From Fischerella sp. CENA71 (lineage in GTDB: Bacteria; Cyanobacteriota; Cyanobacteriia; Cyanobacteriales; Nostocaceae), in the NCBI GenBank assembly GCA_024239075.1, contig JANBVI010000009.1, forward strand, positions 62,001 through 126,000: a stretch of DNA of 64,000 nucleotides, in the 5' to 3' direction. This document shows, one piece after another, positions 16,637 to 25,836 of the stretch (position 1 is the stretch's first letter; every line of letters starts with the position of its first letter). The notes below the pieces were generated by a model that saw nothing but the letters and a program-made list of their open reading frames with translations, did not search any database and was not told the DNA's origin. The position numbers and the translations under genes were made by a program.

Positions 16637-17248
16637 TAAGTAATAAATACTGCTATCCAATTAAGGTTAAGAGTTTTAAATTTTAACTGAATATCATAGA
16701 AATTGTCAATAAATATATTATTAATTTTTATAAATCAAAATGTAATAGTAATGAGATTTTTATCTTGAATAAACATAATATTTATTGTCATCTTACTGCC
16801 ATTTCATCGTTACACTATCGCCATATCAAACGAATAGTATTTCAATTGCCTACAGTTTTTCTTTTCACACAAAGCTTTTTCTCAAGATAAATGGAACATG
16901 ATTAATCTATTTTCTCGAACTATATTCAGAAAATTATTGTTCCGATGTAGAAGCTGTTTTTGTTTTCGAAAAAACTCCAAGCTAAGTTATGTAGCAATCC
17001 TAGATTAGTTTTGTCATAATTATTGAATTTTCATAGACATCAAGAGCAAAATACACCTCTTACAAAAGTCAAATTGATCCCCTTATATCTCCTCGTTGCG
17101 AGGAGAATAAATCTTCCTCTCTTCCGATTTTGGGAAGAGATTTGGTCTGATGAAAAAAGGTGTCAACTATTTAGGATTGCTAGATAAGCATGAAATAAAT
17201 CTAAATTTAGCTGCGATGTATATGTATTGATAATTAGAGGAGCATTTG
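16637..17248. other. Long AT-rich leader region upstream of the polysaccharide synthase gene
   Basis: No coding region is supported in these 612 bases. Two adjacent hairpins lie 100-160 bases before the next start codon (listed separately). The rest is AT-rich and may hold the promoter of the fusion gene. Confidence 0.5.
17089..17140 (+). promoter_or_regulatory. Two tandem hairpins in the leader of the polysaccharide synthase gene
   Basis: CTCCTCG/CGAGGAG (17089-17105, 3-base loop) is followed by TCTCTTCC/GGAAGAGA (17118-17140). No U-run follows either hairpin, so a simple terminator is unlikely. The role is unknown; RNA stability, attenuation or a ligand-binding leader are possible. Confidence 0.35.
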
Positions 17249-20200
17249 ATGACTAAAAATTTTATTCATCCAGTTTTTTACGACCCGCATTATCGACGAT
17301 GGCAGTGGATTAAACGGGTAATAAAGGTGGCAATCCCTGTGCTAGTAACTGTATTTTTAAGCTTTGTTGCTAGTATGGTTATCCAACCTCAACTGCCAAA
17401 TTTAAGTTTAGTCACGGTGCATCATATTATGAAAGTGCATAACTTTCTGTCAGCACAAAATCATTTGTTCAACTCACAGGCACAAAAAGTAGACTATAAG
17501 TCAAATTTTGGTAAATATGCAAAAAATGATATTCATAAATCTACAGCTACTACTGTGAATGCCAAAGCATATGTAAAGCCTGAAATTATAGGCTTCTATG
17601 TTAACTGGGATGACAATAGTTTTACCTCTCTCAAGCAGAATATTGCATATTTAGATCAGCTCATGCCAGAGTGGTTGCATCTCAAAACTGCTGATGGGGC
17701 GATCGCTATCGATGATGAGGTTAAGCAACAAAAAGCATTGACCTACATCAAACAACATCGATCAAATTTACCCATCATCCCATTAATTAACAACTACGAC
17801 AACAGCACGCAAAATTGGAATACTGCGAAATTGGTGACAATGTTGCAAAATCCAACAGCACGCCAGCACTTAATTCAGAACCTGTTGAATTTTGTTCGCG
17901 AAAACGATTTTGCTGGGATCAATATTGACTTTGAAAATATTCCTGATGACCTTCAGACAAATCTGGTTGTGTTTATGCACGAACTGTACGCGCAGTTTCA
18001 CCCTCTAAATTTAGAAGTTTCCCAATCAGTACCTTTAGACGATCCATCATTTAACTACAAGAAATTGGCACAGTCCAATGATTACCTGATACTGATGGCT
18101 TATGATGAACACGAGACAACAAGTGAAGCAGGAGCAGTTGCTTCCCAAAATTGGTATGTGGAACACCTACAGCATCGCTTTGCAGAGTTACCAGGTGATA
18201 AATACGTAATTGCCATTGGTAACTACGGCTATGACTGGAAGGACAAGAGCAACTCTAGCACAGAGGTTTCTTTTCAAGAAGCATTAAAAACTGCACAAGA
18301 ATCTGAGGGAAAAATAATCTTCAATCCAGATACCCTCAATCCCACCTTTGATTATTTCGACGACAAAGATCAGTTACACCATGTTTGGTTTCTAGATGCA
18401 ATTACGGCTTTTAACGAAGTTGTAGCAGGTCAAAATTTCGGCGCACGAGGTTTTGGATTATGGCGACTTGGTTCGGAAGATCCCTCAATTTGGCAGGTGT
18501 TTGACAAGCGGATGTACCTCGGACAAAAAACTGCTCAAACCCTCAGCGCTATTCACTACGGTTTCGACATTGATTACGAAGGACAGGGCGAGGTTCTGAA
18601 AGTAACTGCAACACCCAATGATGGCAAACGAGATATTACTTACGACCAGAAGTCTGGTTTGATTGTTGATGAACACCTAGAATCTTATCCTTCACCTTAT
18701 GTAATTAACCGTTGGGGAGGAGATAACAAAAAGAAAATAGCTCTTACCTTTGATGACGGGCCAGATCCTCGTTATACACCTGCGATCTTAGATATACTGC
18801 ACCGTTATCATACACCAGGCACTTTTTTTGTCATTGGCATGAATGCTGCTAGCAACCCGGATTTACTTCAGCGTATGGTGAAAGAGGGTCATGAAATTGG
18901 CAGCCATACGTTTACACACCCCAATATTTCTATTATTCCCCATAAGGAGCTGAAACTAGAACTCAACGCTACTGAACGCTTATTGGAAGGGGAAATAGGC
19001 ATTCGTACTCTTTTGTTTCGACCACCGTATGCGGAAGATGTGGAACCAGAAACACCCGATCAAGTCAGTCCTTTGAAATATACAGGTAGTCTTGGTTATT
19101 ACACAATCGGTATGCAGATTGATCCGAGTGATTGGCAACAGCCAGGTGTAGAGAAGATTGTTCAAGCAACAATTGACCAAGCGCTCAAAGGAGAAGGTAA
19201 TATTGTTTTATTACATGACAGTGGTGGCGATCGCTCCCAAACTATAGCTGCACTACCAGGAATTATTCAAGGATTACGCGATCGCGGCTTTGAATTGGTG
19301 AGTGTTTCTAACCTGCTTAGATTGACACGCAATCAAGTTATGCCAACCGTTCCAGCCAACGAACAGTTGATGGCGAAACTAGATGGGACGGCGTTTTTGC
19401 TGATGAACGGAGTTAACCAATTTGTTTACTATCTGTTCGTGATTGGCATTGGATTTTCGACAATGCGGTTATTGTTCGTTGCAACCTTAGCTGTTTACGA
19501 ATGGAAATCTCGCCGATCATACAAATATCCAGTCAATCATCTACCTTCTGTGAGTGTGGTAGTGCCAGCTTTCAATGAAGAAAAGGTGATTCATAAAACA
19601 ATCAACTCAATATTACGCAGCAACTACAAGAACTTTAACATTATTGTTGTCGATGATGGTTCTCAAGACGCTACATATCAACGCGTCGTGAAAACTTTTG
19701 CGGACAACTGCCGTGTAAGTATTTTTACGAAAACGAATGCAGGTAAAGCACAGGCGCTAAACTATGGCATCAAACAAAGCGATGCAGAAATTATTGTCGC
19801 CTTGGATGCTGATACTATTTTGCGTCCCAATGCCATCAAAAACCTTGTACGTCATTTTGCTGATCCAATGATCGGAGCAGTTGCAGGTAATGCAAAAGTT
19901 GGCAACCGGATTAATATCCTCACCTATTGGCAAGCACTAGAATACATCACCAGCCAGAATCTTGAACGTCGAGCCTTTGGTTTACTCAACTGTATTAGTG
20001 TAGTACCTGGTGCAATCGGTGCTTGGCGGCGTCAGCTTATCTTGCAAGCTGGAGGTTATCAAAACGATACTTTAGCGGAAGATGCTGATTTGACACTGAG
20101 TCTTTTGCGGATGGGTTATAGAATTGGCTACGAAGAAAATGCGATCGCTCTGACAGAAGCACCAGACAATGTCGGTGGCTTCCTCAAGCAGCGAAATCGC

Positions 20201-20650
20201 TGGATGTTCGGCACATTACAGGCAGCTTGGAAGCATCGTGACACTTTGTTTCGTTCTCAATATGGGGCGCTGGGAATGTTTGCTATCCCCAATGTCTTTG
20301 TATTCCAAATTCTGTTTCCTCTCGTCTCACCGTTAATGGATTTTGTGATGCTGTGGTCAATCGCTTGGACTATTTGGCAACAACATCAACAACCCGTTGA
20401 GTATTCCAATAATGCTTTACCACAGCTTGTTTGCTACTATTTAGTGTTTTTAACGGTTGATTTTCTCGCTGCCTTCGTTGCCTTTGCGCTAGAACGTAAA
20501 GAAGACTGGAAGTTGCTTGTATGGTTACTGCCACAGCGCTTCTTTTATCGTCAACTCATGTATTACGTGGCGATCAAATCTGTAATTGCTGCGATCAAGG
20601 GTCAGATTGTTGGTTGGGGTAAACTTGAGCGTAAAGCAACAGTTAGTTAA
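17249..20650 (+). CDS. Three-domain GH18-NodB deacetylase-GT2 synthase fusion
   Basis: The start is the ATG at 17249 after AGAGGAG. The 1133-residue protein has an N-terminal membrane span (about 20-45), a YaaH/SleL-like GH18 domain (about 110-470, GINIDFENIP with catalytic Glu), a NodB-type deacetylase (about 490-700: ALTFDDGPDP, IGSHTFTHPN, FRPPYAED), further membrane spans near 715-745, and a processive GT2 domain (about 765-1000: VVVPAFNEE, VDDGSQD, DADT, AEDADLT, QRNRW) followed by C-terminal membrane segments. It probably synthesises a beta-linked GlcNAc-type polymer, deacetylates it outside the membrane, and may trim it. The GH75-like lipoprotein upstream supports a chitosan- or PNAG-like product. 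Confidence 0.88.
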   Translation: MTKNFIHPVFYDPHYRRWQWIKRVIKVAIPVLVTVFLSFVASMVIQPQLPNLSLVTVHHIMKVHNFLSAQNHLFNSQAQKVDYKSNFGKYAKNDIHKSTATTVNAKAYVKPEIIGFYVNWDDNSFTSLKQNIAYLDQLMPEWLHLKTADGAIAIDDEVKQQKALTYIKQHRSNLPIIPLINNYDNSTQNWNTAKLVTMLQNPTARQHLIQNLLNFVRENDFAGINIDFENIPDDLQTNLVVFMHELYAQFHPLNLEVSQSVPLDDPSFNYKKLAQSNDYLILMAYDEHETTSEAGAVASQNWYVEHLQHRFAELPGDKYVIAIGNYGYDWKDKSNSSTEVSFQEALKTAQESEGKIIFNPDTLNPTFDYFDDKDQLHHVWFLDAITAFNEVVAGQNFGARGFGLWRLGSEDPSIWQVFDKRMYLGQKTAQTLSAIHYGFDIDYEGQGEVLKVTATPNDGKRDITYDQKSGLIVDEHLESYPSPYVINRWGGDNKKKIALTFDDGPDPRYTPAILDILHRYHTPGTFFVIGMNAASNPDLLQRMVKEGHEIGSHTFTHPNISIIPHKELKLELNATERLLEGEIGIRTLLFRPPYAEDVEPETPDQVSPLKYTGSLGYYTIGMQIDPSDWQQPGVEKIVQATIDQALKGEGNIVLLHDSGGDRSQTIAALPGIIQGLRDRGFELVSVSNLLRLTRNQVMPTVPANEQLMAKLDGTAFLLMNGVNQFVYYLFVIGIGFSTMRLLFVATLAVYEWKSRRSYKYPVNHLPSVSVVVPAFNEEKVIHKTINSILRSNYKNFNIIVVDDGSQDATYQRVVKTFADNCRVSIFTKTNAGKAQALNYGIKQSDAEIIVALDADTILRPNAIKNLVRHFADPMIGAVAGNAKVGNRINILTYWQALEYITSQNLERRAFGLLNCISVVPGAIGAWRRQLILQAGGYQNDTLAEDADLTLSLLRMGYRIGYEENAIALTEAPDNVGGFLKQRNRWMFGTLQAAWKHRDTLFRSQYGALGMFAIPNVFVFQILFPLVSPLMDFVMLWSIAWTIWQQHQQPVEYSNNALPQLVCYYLVFLTVDFLAAFVAFALERKEDWKLLVWLLPQRFFYRQLMYYVAIKSVIAAIKGQIVGWGKLERKATVS

Positions 20651-20685
20651 TTAATAATACCAGCAAATCTTGTACTCTAATTTCT

Positions 20686-20723
20686 GAGATTGATGGTGTC
20701 AAATAAAAAATACTATCAATCTC
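20686..20723. terminator. Hairpin between convergent genes
   Basis: GAGATTGAT (20686-20694) and ATCAATCTC (20715-20723) form a perfect 9-bp stem in the gap between two convergent genes. There is no T-run, so its terminator role is only likely from position. Confidence 0.4.
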
Positions 20724-20765
20724 CTCGCTTACCGACACAATACAGCGTCTATTTTTGAATAGAAA

Positions 20766-21626
20766 CTACAATTTATTCTTCTGGGCTTCTTTCTGCGCCG
20801 CTTCACTATATTTCTTATATAATTTAGTCCGAATTTGTGCTTCTTGATAACGACTATGGCTGGGTGGGACATTACTCATTAAATCAGAAGCCCTCTGCCA
20901 GTCGGCTGCTATTTCTAACCATTGAGTTGAGGTCTTTGCTATTTTACCTGCATCGGAAGCTTGGTTAGCAATGCGTACTGCTATTACAAATGAGTCTTCT
21001 GAGTTTGGAGATTTTTGTGTTGGGATTAAAGATTTAGCTGTTTCTGGTATGAAGGTATTTTGCAGTTTACCATTTAATACTGCATAAATCATTGAGATTA
21101 ATAAGAGAACGAATAAGCTTAAAGTTAAAGAAAAAAACATCCGGTTCCAAGCATTTTTCTTGACTTTATTATTAATTGGTATCGGCTGATATAATTGATT
21201 TTTAGTGAAATTTAATTTCCCTGACTCAGATTTTTTATCTTGGTAATTTTTAATTAATTGCTGGAAAATATTAGGCTGTTCTAAGATGATTTCTTCTGAC
21301 CACAATAATTGCTTTTCTGGGTCACGAATAATTTCTTCTAACCATAACAATTGCTGTTCTTGAACAAGGCGACTGTTGATATTGACTCTACCAATATTAC
21401 GCGGTTTTATTGATTCAATAATTTGTTGAATTTGCTTAACTAAGGTAGATTGCTCTAGTTTATCTAGTGTGGCAGCCTCACACAAAATTTGTAATACACC
21501 ATCATGATAAATTGCTCTGGTTCTCACGCCAGAATTTGCTAATTGTTCATTTAACACTTGAATAATCGCAGCAACGCTACCCTGACGTGCTTGCCAAGCG
21601 ATATCATTGGTTCTGTTTACCATCAT
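20766..21626 (-). CDS. Hypothetical membrane protein
   Basis: This is a 286-residue protein that starts at the ATG at 21626 or the next ATG codon. Its N-terminal part (about residues 5-75: QARQGSVAAIIQVLNEQL, RAIYHDGVLQILCE) looks like a small alpha/beta domain. A charged linker follows, then one membrane helix (about 163-185) and a C-terminal helical domain (about 205-286) with NQASDAGKIAKTSTQWLEIA and repeated Ala, Gln and Lys. This layout is one I associate with cyanobacteria-specific proteins of unknown function. It is convergent with the polysaccharide synthase gene. No function is proposed. Confidence 0.7.
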   Translation of the reverse strand: MMVNRTNDIAWQARQGSVAAIIQVLNEQLANSGVRTRAIYHDGVLQILCEAATLDKLEQSTLVKQIQQIIESIKPRNIGRVNINSRLVQEQQLLWLEEIIRDPEKQLLWSEEIILEQPNIFQQLIKNYQDKKSESGKLNFTKNQLYQPIPINNKVKKNAWNRMFFSLTLSLFVLLLISMIYAVLNGKLQNTFIPETAKSLIPTQKSPNSEDSFVIAVRIANQASDAGKIAKTSTQWLEIAADWQRASDLMSNVPPSHSRYQEAQIRTKLYKKYSEAAQKEAQKNKL

Positions 21627-21767
21627 GTGTAGAAAGTACGATCGCTTTTCAGCCTAAGTTATAACTGACAAATCAGTAAAAATATATTTAGGCTTGTGCT
21701 GAATACAACCAAGCCTGTTTTTGATTGTATGAGTAAATACACCAGCTTGCCACATGTAGTCTAAAAA

Positions 21768-22889
21768 TTAAAAATTTATTAAACTAGAATCAATATCTTC
21801 CAACTTGGGACAACCGCTTAACGCCATTGCCAAATCAAGTTCATTCTGTAAAATTTCGATGATCTGATTTACACCAGCTTGTCTATCTACAGCTAATCCC
21901 CATAACACAGGACGCCCTACTAGAACGGCTTTTGCTCCCAATGCCAAAGCCTTAAGAATATCAGTACCTCTACGGATACCACCGTCTACAATCACTTCAG
22001 CACGGCCATCTACAGCTTTTACAACTTCAGCTAAACCATCCAAAGAAGCGATCGCACCGTCTAGTTGACGCCCACCATGATTAGAAACAATGATTACTTT
22101 AGCGCCAGATTCAACAGCACGGACAGCATCATCACCGCGTAAAATTCCTTTGATCGCCAATGGCAAGGGAGATATAGACTGTAACCATTCTAAATCGCGC
22201 CAAGTGACCGCCGGGTCGAGTTGTTGGGCAAAATAAGTAAATAAGGCCGATTCTCCCTGTTCATCAGGAATGTTTATTCCAGAAAGAGTAACAAGATTTG
22301 CTAGTTGCAAGCCTGGTGGTAGGGTGAATTGGTTGCGTGTATCTCGTTCCCGTCTCCCAAGAACAGGTGCATCGACAGTGACACATAGCGCTTGATAACC
22401 TGCTGCATAAGCACGTTCTACTAAAGCACGGGTAAGATTGCGATCGCGATGGATATATAACTGAAACCACAAAGGTGGATTTGAAGTTTGCGAACGATTT
22501 GAATAATAAGTATGGGCGACTTCTTCGAGACTTTTAGTAGACATTGTACTCAACACCATACCCACGCCAGCACTCGATGCAGCTTTTGCTGTGGCTAATT
22601 CTCCCTCTGGATGAGCAAGACATTGAAACGCCATCGGTGCAATCAACAAAGGCATTTGCAGAGGTTGATCTAAAATCGTAGTTGTCAGATGGCGATCGCT
22701 CACATCGACTAGCACACGCGGACGAAGTTTGATTCTATCGAAAGCGGCGTGATTGTCCCTTAATGTGATTTCATCCCAAGCACCACTGGCGTAGTAATCC
22801 CAAGCCATACGAGACAAGCACTTTTGCGCCTGCTGTTCGTACTCGAATAAATTCAGTGGTTTGGTAAAGTAATTTTCTAATTCTTCCAC
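21768..22889 (-). CDS. FMN-dependent alpha-hydroxyacid oxidase (lactate/glycolate oxidase)
   Basis: This 373-residue TIM-barrel flavoenzyme oxidises L-2-hydroxyacids. It has the family features: YYASGAWDEITL near residue 32, RPRVLVDVSD, LIAPMAFQCLAHPEGE, the catalytic KGILRGDDA lysine and SNHGGRQLDGA with the catalytic His near residue 273, then DGGIRRGTDILKALALGA. In Nostoc PCC 7120 the related enzyme is a lactate oxidase, used to remove oxygen or lactate, so lactate is a reasonable first guess, but glycolate cannot be excluded. The gene is separated from its neighbours and divergent from the methyltransferase gene. Confidence 0.93.
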   Translation of the reverse strand: MEELENYFTKPLNLFEYEQQAQKCLSRMAWDYYASGAWDEITLRDNHAAFDRIKLRPRVLVDVSDRHLTTTILDQPLQMPLLIAPMAFQCLAHPEGELATAKAASSAGVGMVLSTMSTKSLEEVAHTYYSNRSQTSNPPLWFQLYIHRDRNLTRALVERAYAAGYQALCVTVDAPVLGRRERDTRNQFTLPPGLQLANLVTLSGINIPDEQGESALFTYFAQQLDPAVTWRDLEWLQSISPLPLAIKGILRGDDAVRAVESGAKVIIVSNHGGRQLDGAIASLDGLAEVVKAVDGRAEVIVDGGIRRGTDILKALALGAKAVLVGRPVLWGLAVDRQAGVNQIIEILQNELDLAMALSGCPKLEDIDSSLINF

Positions 22890-22967
22890 TAAAACCCCAG
22901 TCTTAAAAAGTCTGTAAATATATTAGGACTTACCGATTGAGATTGCCAAAGCTCGCACAAAACAATT

Positions 22968-23792
22968 ATGAAAAACCTCAAAGAAATTATCGCTAATTAC
23001 TCCAATCAGGACTTAGAACAGCGCAAAAATTGGTATTCTCCAGCAGCAGAAGCTTACAACAAAACAAGACCACATTATCCTGAAGATTTGATTCGTCAAG
23101 TTATAGATATTGCTCAACTTTCCTCTACTGCAAATATTTTAGAGGTAGGATGTGGGCCAGCAACTGCAACGATTGCATTTGCTCCATTAGGTTGCTCCAT
23201 ATTATGTTTAGAACCCAACTCAGATTTTTGTCAGTTAGCTCAACAAAATTGTCAACAGTATCTAAATGTAGAGATTCAAAACCTATCCTTTGAAGAATGG
23301 AACTTAGAACCAGAAAAATTTGATGCTGTTTTAGCAGCGAGTTCTTTTCACTGGATACCGTCGGAAATTGGATATCCAAAAGCAGCAAATGCTCTCAAAC
23401 AAAATGGCTACTTAATTTTATTGTGGAATAAAGAACTTCAGCCAAGCTATCAAGTTTACCAAAGTTTATCCAAAGTTTATCAAATCCACGCTCCATCCCT
23501 AGACAGATATGAAGATAGAGAAACTCAAGAAAATATCTTGAGAAAATTGGGCGAAATGATCACAGATTCTGGGCAATTTAAAAACTTAGTAGCCGGAAAC
23601 ATTGAGTCTGAAGTCACTTATACAGCTGATGAGTATTTGACGCTTTTGAACACTTATTCACCATATCTCAAATTAGAGCCACAAAGCAAAGAGGCTTTAT
23701 TTGCAGGATTGCAGAATATGATAGACCATGAATTTGGTGGAAGTCTTCAGTTATCATATGTTTCCGCCTTTCACATTGCTCAAAAATTTTAG
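22968..23792 (+). CDS. Class I SAM-dependent methyltransferase
   Basis: This 274-residue protein has the class I methyltransferase fold: ILEVGCGPATATIAFA (motif I, about residue 47), LCLEPNSDFCQLA (acidic motif II), FDAVLAASSFHWI (motif IV) and a LILLWNKE strand. The conserved YNKTRPHYPEDL near residue 20 is typical of small UbiE/methyltransferase-11-like proteins. The substrate is unknown. It is divergent from the hydroxyacid oxidase gene and has no tight partner downstream. Confidence 0.88.
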   Translation: MKNLKEIIANYSNQDLEQRKNWYSPAAEAYNKTRPHYPEDLIRQVIDIAQLSSTANILEVGCGPATATIAFAPLGCSILCLEPNSDFCQLAQQNCQQYLNVEIQNLSFEEWNLEPEKFDAVLAASSFHWIPSEIGYPKAANALKQNGYLILLWNKELQPSYQVYQSLSKVYQIHAPSLDRYEDRETQENILRKLGEMITDSGQFKNLVAGNIESEVTYTADEYLTLLNTYSPYLKLEPQSKEALFAGLQNMIDHEFGGSLQLSYVSAFHIAQKF

Positions 23793-23918
23793 AATCTATT
23801 GAAAGAGCGAATTTTTTCATAAAAATAGATGAGAAAAGCTCTGTCTAGAGAGCGTTTTAGCTGATGAGCTAGATGAAGTAAATATGAGGATGCTAAATCT
23901 AATGGACATTAGTATCTT

Positions 23919-24347
23919 ATGAAAGTAATTGCAACTGTAGGACGCTTACTCGCAACAACTCTATTTTGTGTATCAGCGATCGCTTTTACTTGGCAAAGTG
24001 CATTTCTCTCGAACACCTCAGCAATGGCTGCTCCTGCTGCAAACTTGATCGCAGCAGCAGACGTAGGCAATCAAGTGCAAGGGAAAGCCAATGAAGATGC
24101 TCGACGAGCCAAGGGTTTCATCCGGGATACAGCAGATCAAGTTGAGCAAACAGCAAGGAAAAATGCTAAACGTGTTGAGCAAGCAACAGATGATAATGGT
24201 AGTTTTATCGAGCGCAAAGCCAAAAGAGATACAGCTCGAATTCACAAAAGAGCAGAAGAAGATGCTGCTCGGACTCAAAAAGCAGTAGACAAAACAAAAA
24301 ATGCAGTTGAACGCACTGTTGATAATATCAAAGATGCTTTTAACTAA
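23919..24347 (+). CDS. Exported LEA-like amphipathic helical protein
   Basis: This is a 142-residue protein with a cleavable signal peptide (hydrophobic segment about 8-30, probable cut after SAMA near residue 37). The mature part is almost pure charged helix with repeating Lys, Glu, Ala, Asp and Arg and no aromatic core (ANEDARRAKGFIRDTADQVE..., KNAVERTVDNIKDAF). The 11-residue-like periodicity resembles LEA group 3 or apolipoprotein-like proteins linked to desiccation or membrane protection. A periplasmic or lumenal stress role is an inference. Dispersed repeats follow the gene. Confidence 0.7.
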   Translation: MKVIATVGRLLATTLFCVSAIAFTWQSAFLSNTSAMAAPAANLIAAADVGNQVQGKANEDARRAKGFIRDTADQVEQTARKNAKRVEQATDDNGSFIERKAKRDTARIHKRAEEDAARTQKAVDKTKNAVERTVDNIKDAFN

Positions 24348-24350
24348 CTT

Positions 24351-24434
24351 GAAAAGGGTGTAGGAGTGTAAGGGTGGGTATAGGAGGAGTTATATTTTCA
24401 TGTTTAGTAGTGAATTTTTCTCATGAATAACTAG
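24351..24434. repeat. Dispersed repeat, GGGTGTAGGAG family (copy A)
   Basis: The block contains GGGTGTAGGAG, TAGGAGGAGTTATATTTTCA and ends near CTAGT. Copies B (34912-34979) and C (39738-39812) share GTGTAGGAGGA, ATTTTCATT and the closing TCTAG(T/C)TTGAAA. All three lie just after coding regions or in gaps. Confidence 0.6.
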
Positions 24435-24438
24435 TGGG

Positions 24439-24491
24439 TTTGTAGTGAGGAATTTAGTCCTTTATGAGCGCTTAAGCGCTCATAAAGGACT
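24439..24491. repeat. Palindromic dispersed repeat with a perfect 36-base palindrome
   Basis: The block starts with GGTTTGTAGTGAGGA and contains AGTCCTTTATGAGCGCTT followed by its exact reverse complement (24456-24491). The start matches the family at 15543 and 40698, but the palindrome here has been extended by GAGCGC. Confidence 0.75.
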
Positions 24492-24658
24492 CAGCAATTT
24501 TAGCTTGCCAGACCAACAACTTACCCCTATAAGGCGAATGTTGCTAAAATCGGCTAGTCTAGCTGCCGTTAACAGTTATCAAGTTAGCTGTTCACTGAGA
24601 GTTAGTAATTGATGACTGATCTATAAATAGCAGTTTATCAACTGCCAGGAGTTAAGGC

Positions 24659-25810
24659 GTGAATCTAGGTCAATGGATCGGCTTAATTGCCATACTCGTA
24701 TCTGTGTATATATTGTGGCAACTTAAAGAGGTACTTCTACTAATGTTTGCTGCAATAGTATTAGCAACTACCTTGAATCGACTCGCTCGGAGATTTCAAC
24801 GCTCCGGGATGAAACGCGGGTTCGCCGTAGCCTTATCAGTGGGAATTTTTCTAATTGCCATAGTCGGTTTTTTCTGGCTAATTGTCCCGCCTTTTGCCGT
24901 TCAGTTTCAACAAGTTACTTATCAAGTTCCCAGAGGTATAGAACGCTTTAATATTTGGTTCTCCCAGATTAGATCAGCTCTTCCCAGCCAATTAACTCCA
25001 TTCATTCCTGATATCAACAGTTTGAGCCAACAAGCACAGCCATTTATTAATCGGGCAGTTGGTACTTCATTCGCTGTCGTTTCTGGTTCTTTGGAAGTAG
25101 TCCTCAAAATATTATTAGTGCTTGTTTTAACAGGGATGTTCTTAGCTGATCCCCAAGCTTACCGCAAGCTATTCATTCGCTTATTTCCTTCTTTTTATCG
25201 GCGACGGGTAGATGGAATTTTAGATAGATGCGAAGTTTCCTTGGAAGGATGGGTTACAGGCGCTTTTATTGCTATGTCTGTGGTGGGATTGATGAGCGTC
25301 ATCGGCTTATCAATTTTGCGTGTTCCCGCTGCTCTTGCTTTAGGGGTTTTAGCAGGATTTCTAAACTTGATTCCCAATCTAGGCCCGACACTAAGTGTGG
25401 TTCCAGCCATGGCGATCGCACTTTTAGATGCTCCCTGGAAATCCCTGGCTGTGTTGGGACTCTACTTTTTCATTCAACAAACAGAAAGTAATTTCATCAC
25501 ACCAATTGTAATGGCACATCAGGTTTCCTTACTCCCAGCCATTACTTTAATTTCTCAACTATTTTTTGCATATTTGTTTGGCTTTTTAGGATTATTTTTA
25601 GCTCTACCGCTCACTGTTGTGGCTAAAATTTGGCTAGAAGAAGTTTTTGTGAAAGATGTTTTAGACCAATGGAATAATAAATCTAAACGAGAAACTGAAT
25701 TTATTATTGTTTCTGATAAATTAAACGATGAAACTACACCAGAAACAGATGATTTAGCAGTTAAAAAAATCACGAATAGCGAAGAACAGTCATGTACTGA
25801 TGATACTTAA
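24659..25810 (+). CDS. AI-2E family (UPF0118) membrane transporter
   Basis: The start is the GTG at 24659 (CCAGGAG upstream). The 383-residue protein has about seven membrane segments: two near the N terminus (residues 3-42), one at 58-78, a loop with the characteristic Phe/Gln-rich region, then segments from about 146 to 165 and a group between 205 and 330. The family signature near residues 235-260 (LAGFLNLIPNLGPTLSVVPA) is clear. AI-2E proteins (TqsA/PerM-like) export small molecules; the cargo here is unknown. A charged C-terminal tail of about 45 residues follows. A highly repetitive gap lies upstream. Confidence 0.9.
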   Translation: MNLGQWIGLIAILVSVYILWQLKEVLLLMFAAIVLATTLNRLARRFQRSGMKRGFAVALSVGIFLIAIVGFFWLIVPPFAVQFQQVTYQVPRGIERFNIWFSQIRSALPSQLTPFIPDINSLSQQAQPFINRAVGTSFAVVSGSLEVVLKILLVLVLTGMFLADPQAYRKLFIRLFPSFYRRRVDGILDRCEVSLEGWVTGAFIAMSVVGLMSVIGLSILRVPAALALGVLAGFLNLIPNLGPTLSVVPAMAIALLDAPWKSLAVLGLYFFIQQTESNFITPIVMAHQVSLLPAITLISQLFFAYLFGFLGLFLALPLTVVAKIWLEEVFVKDVLDQWNNKSKRETEFIIVSDKLNDETTPETDDLAVKKITNSEEQSCTDDT

Positions 25811-25836
25811 TATGTTTGTGATGTATGATTTTTGGT

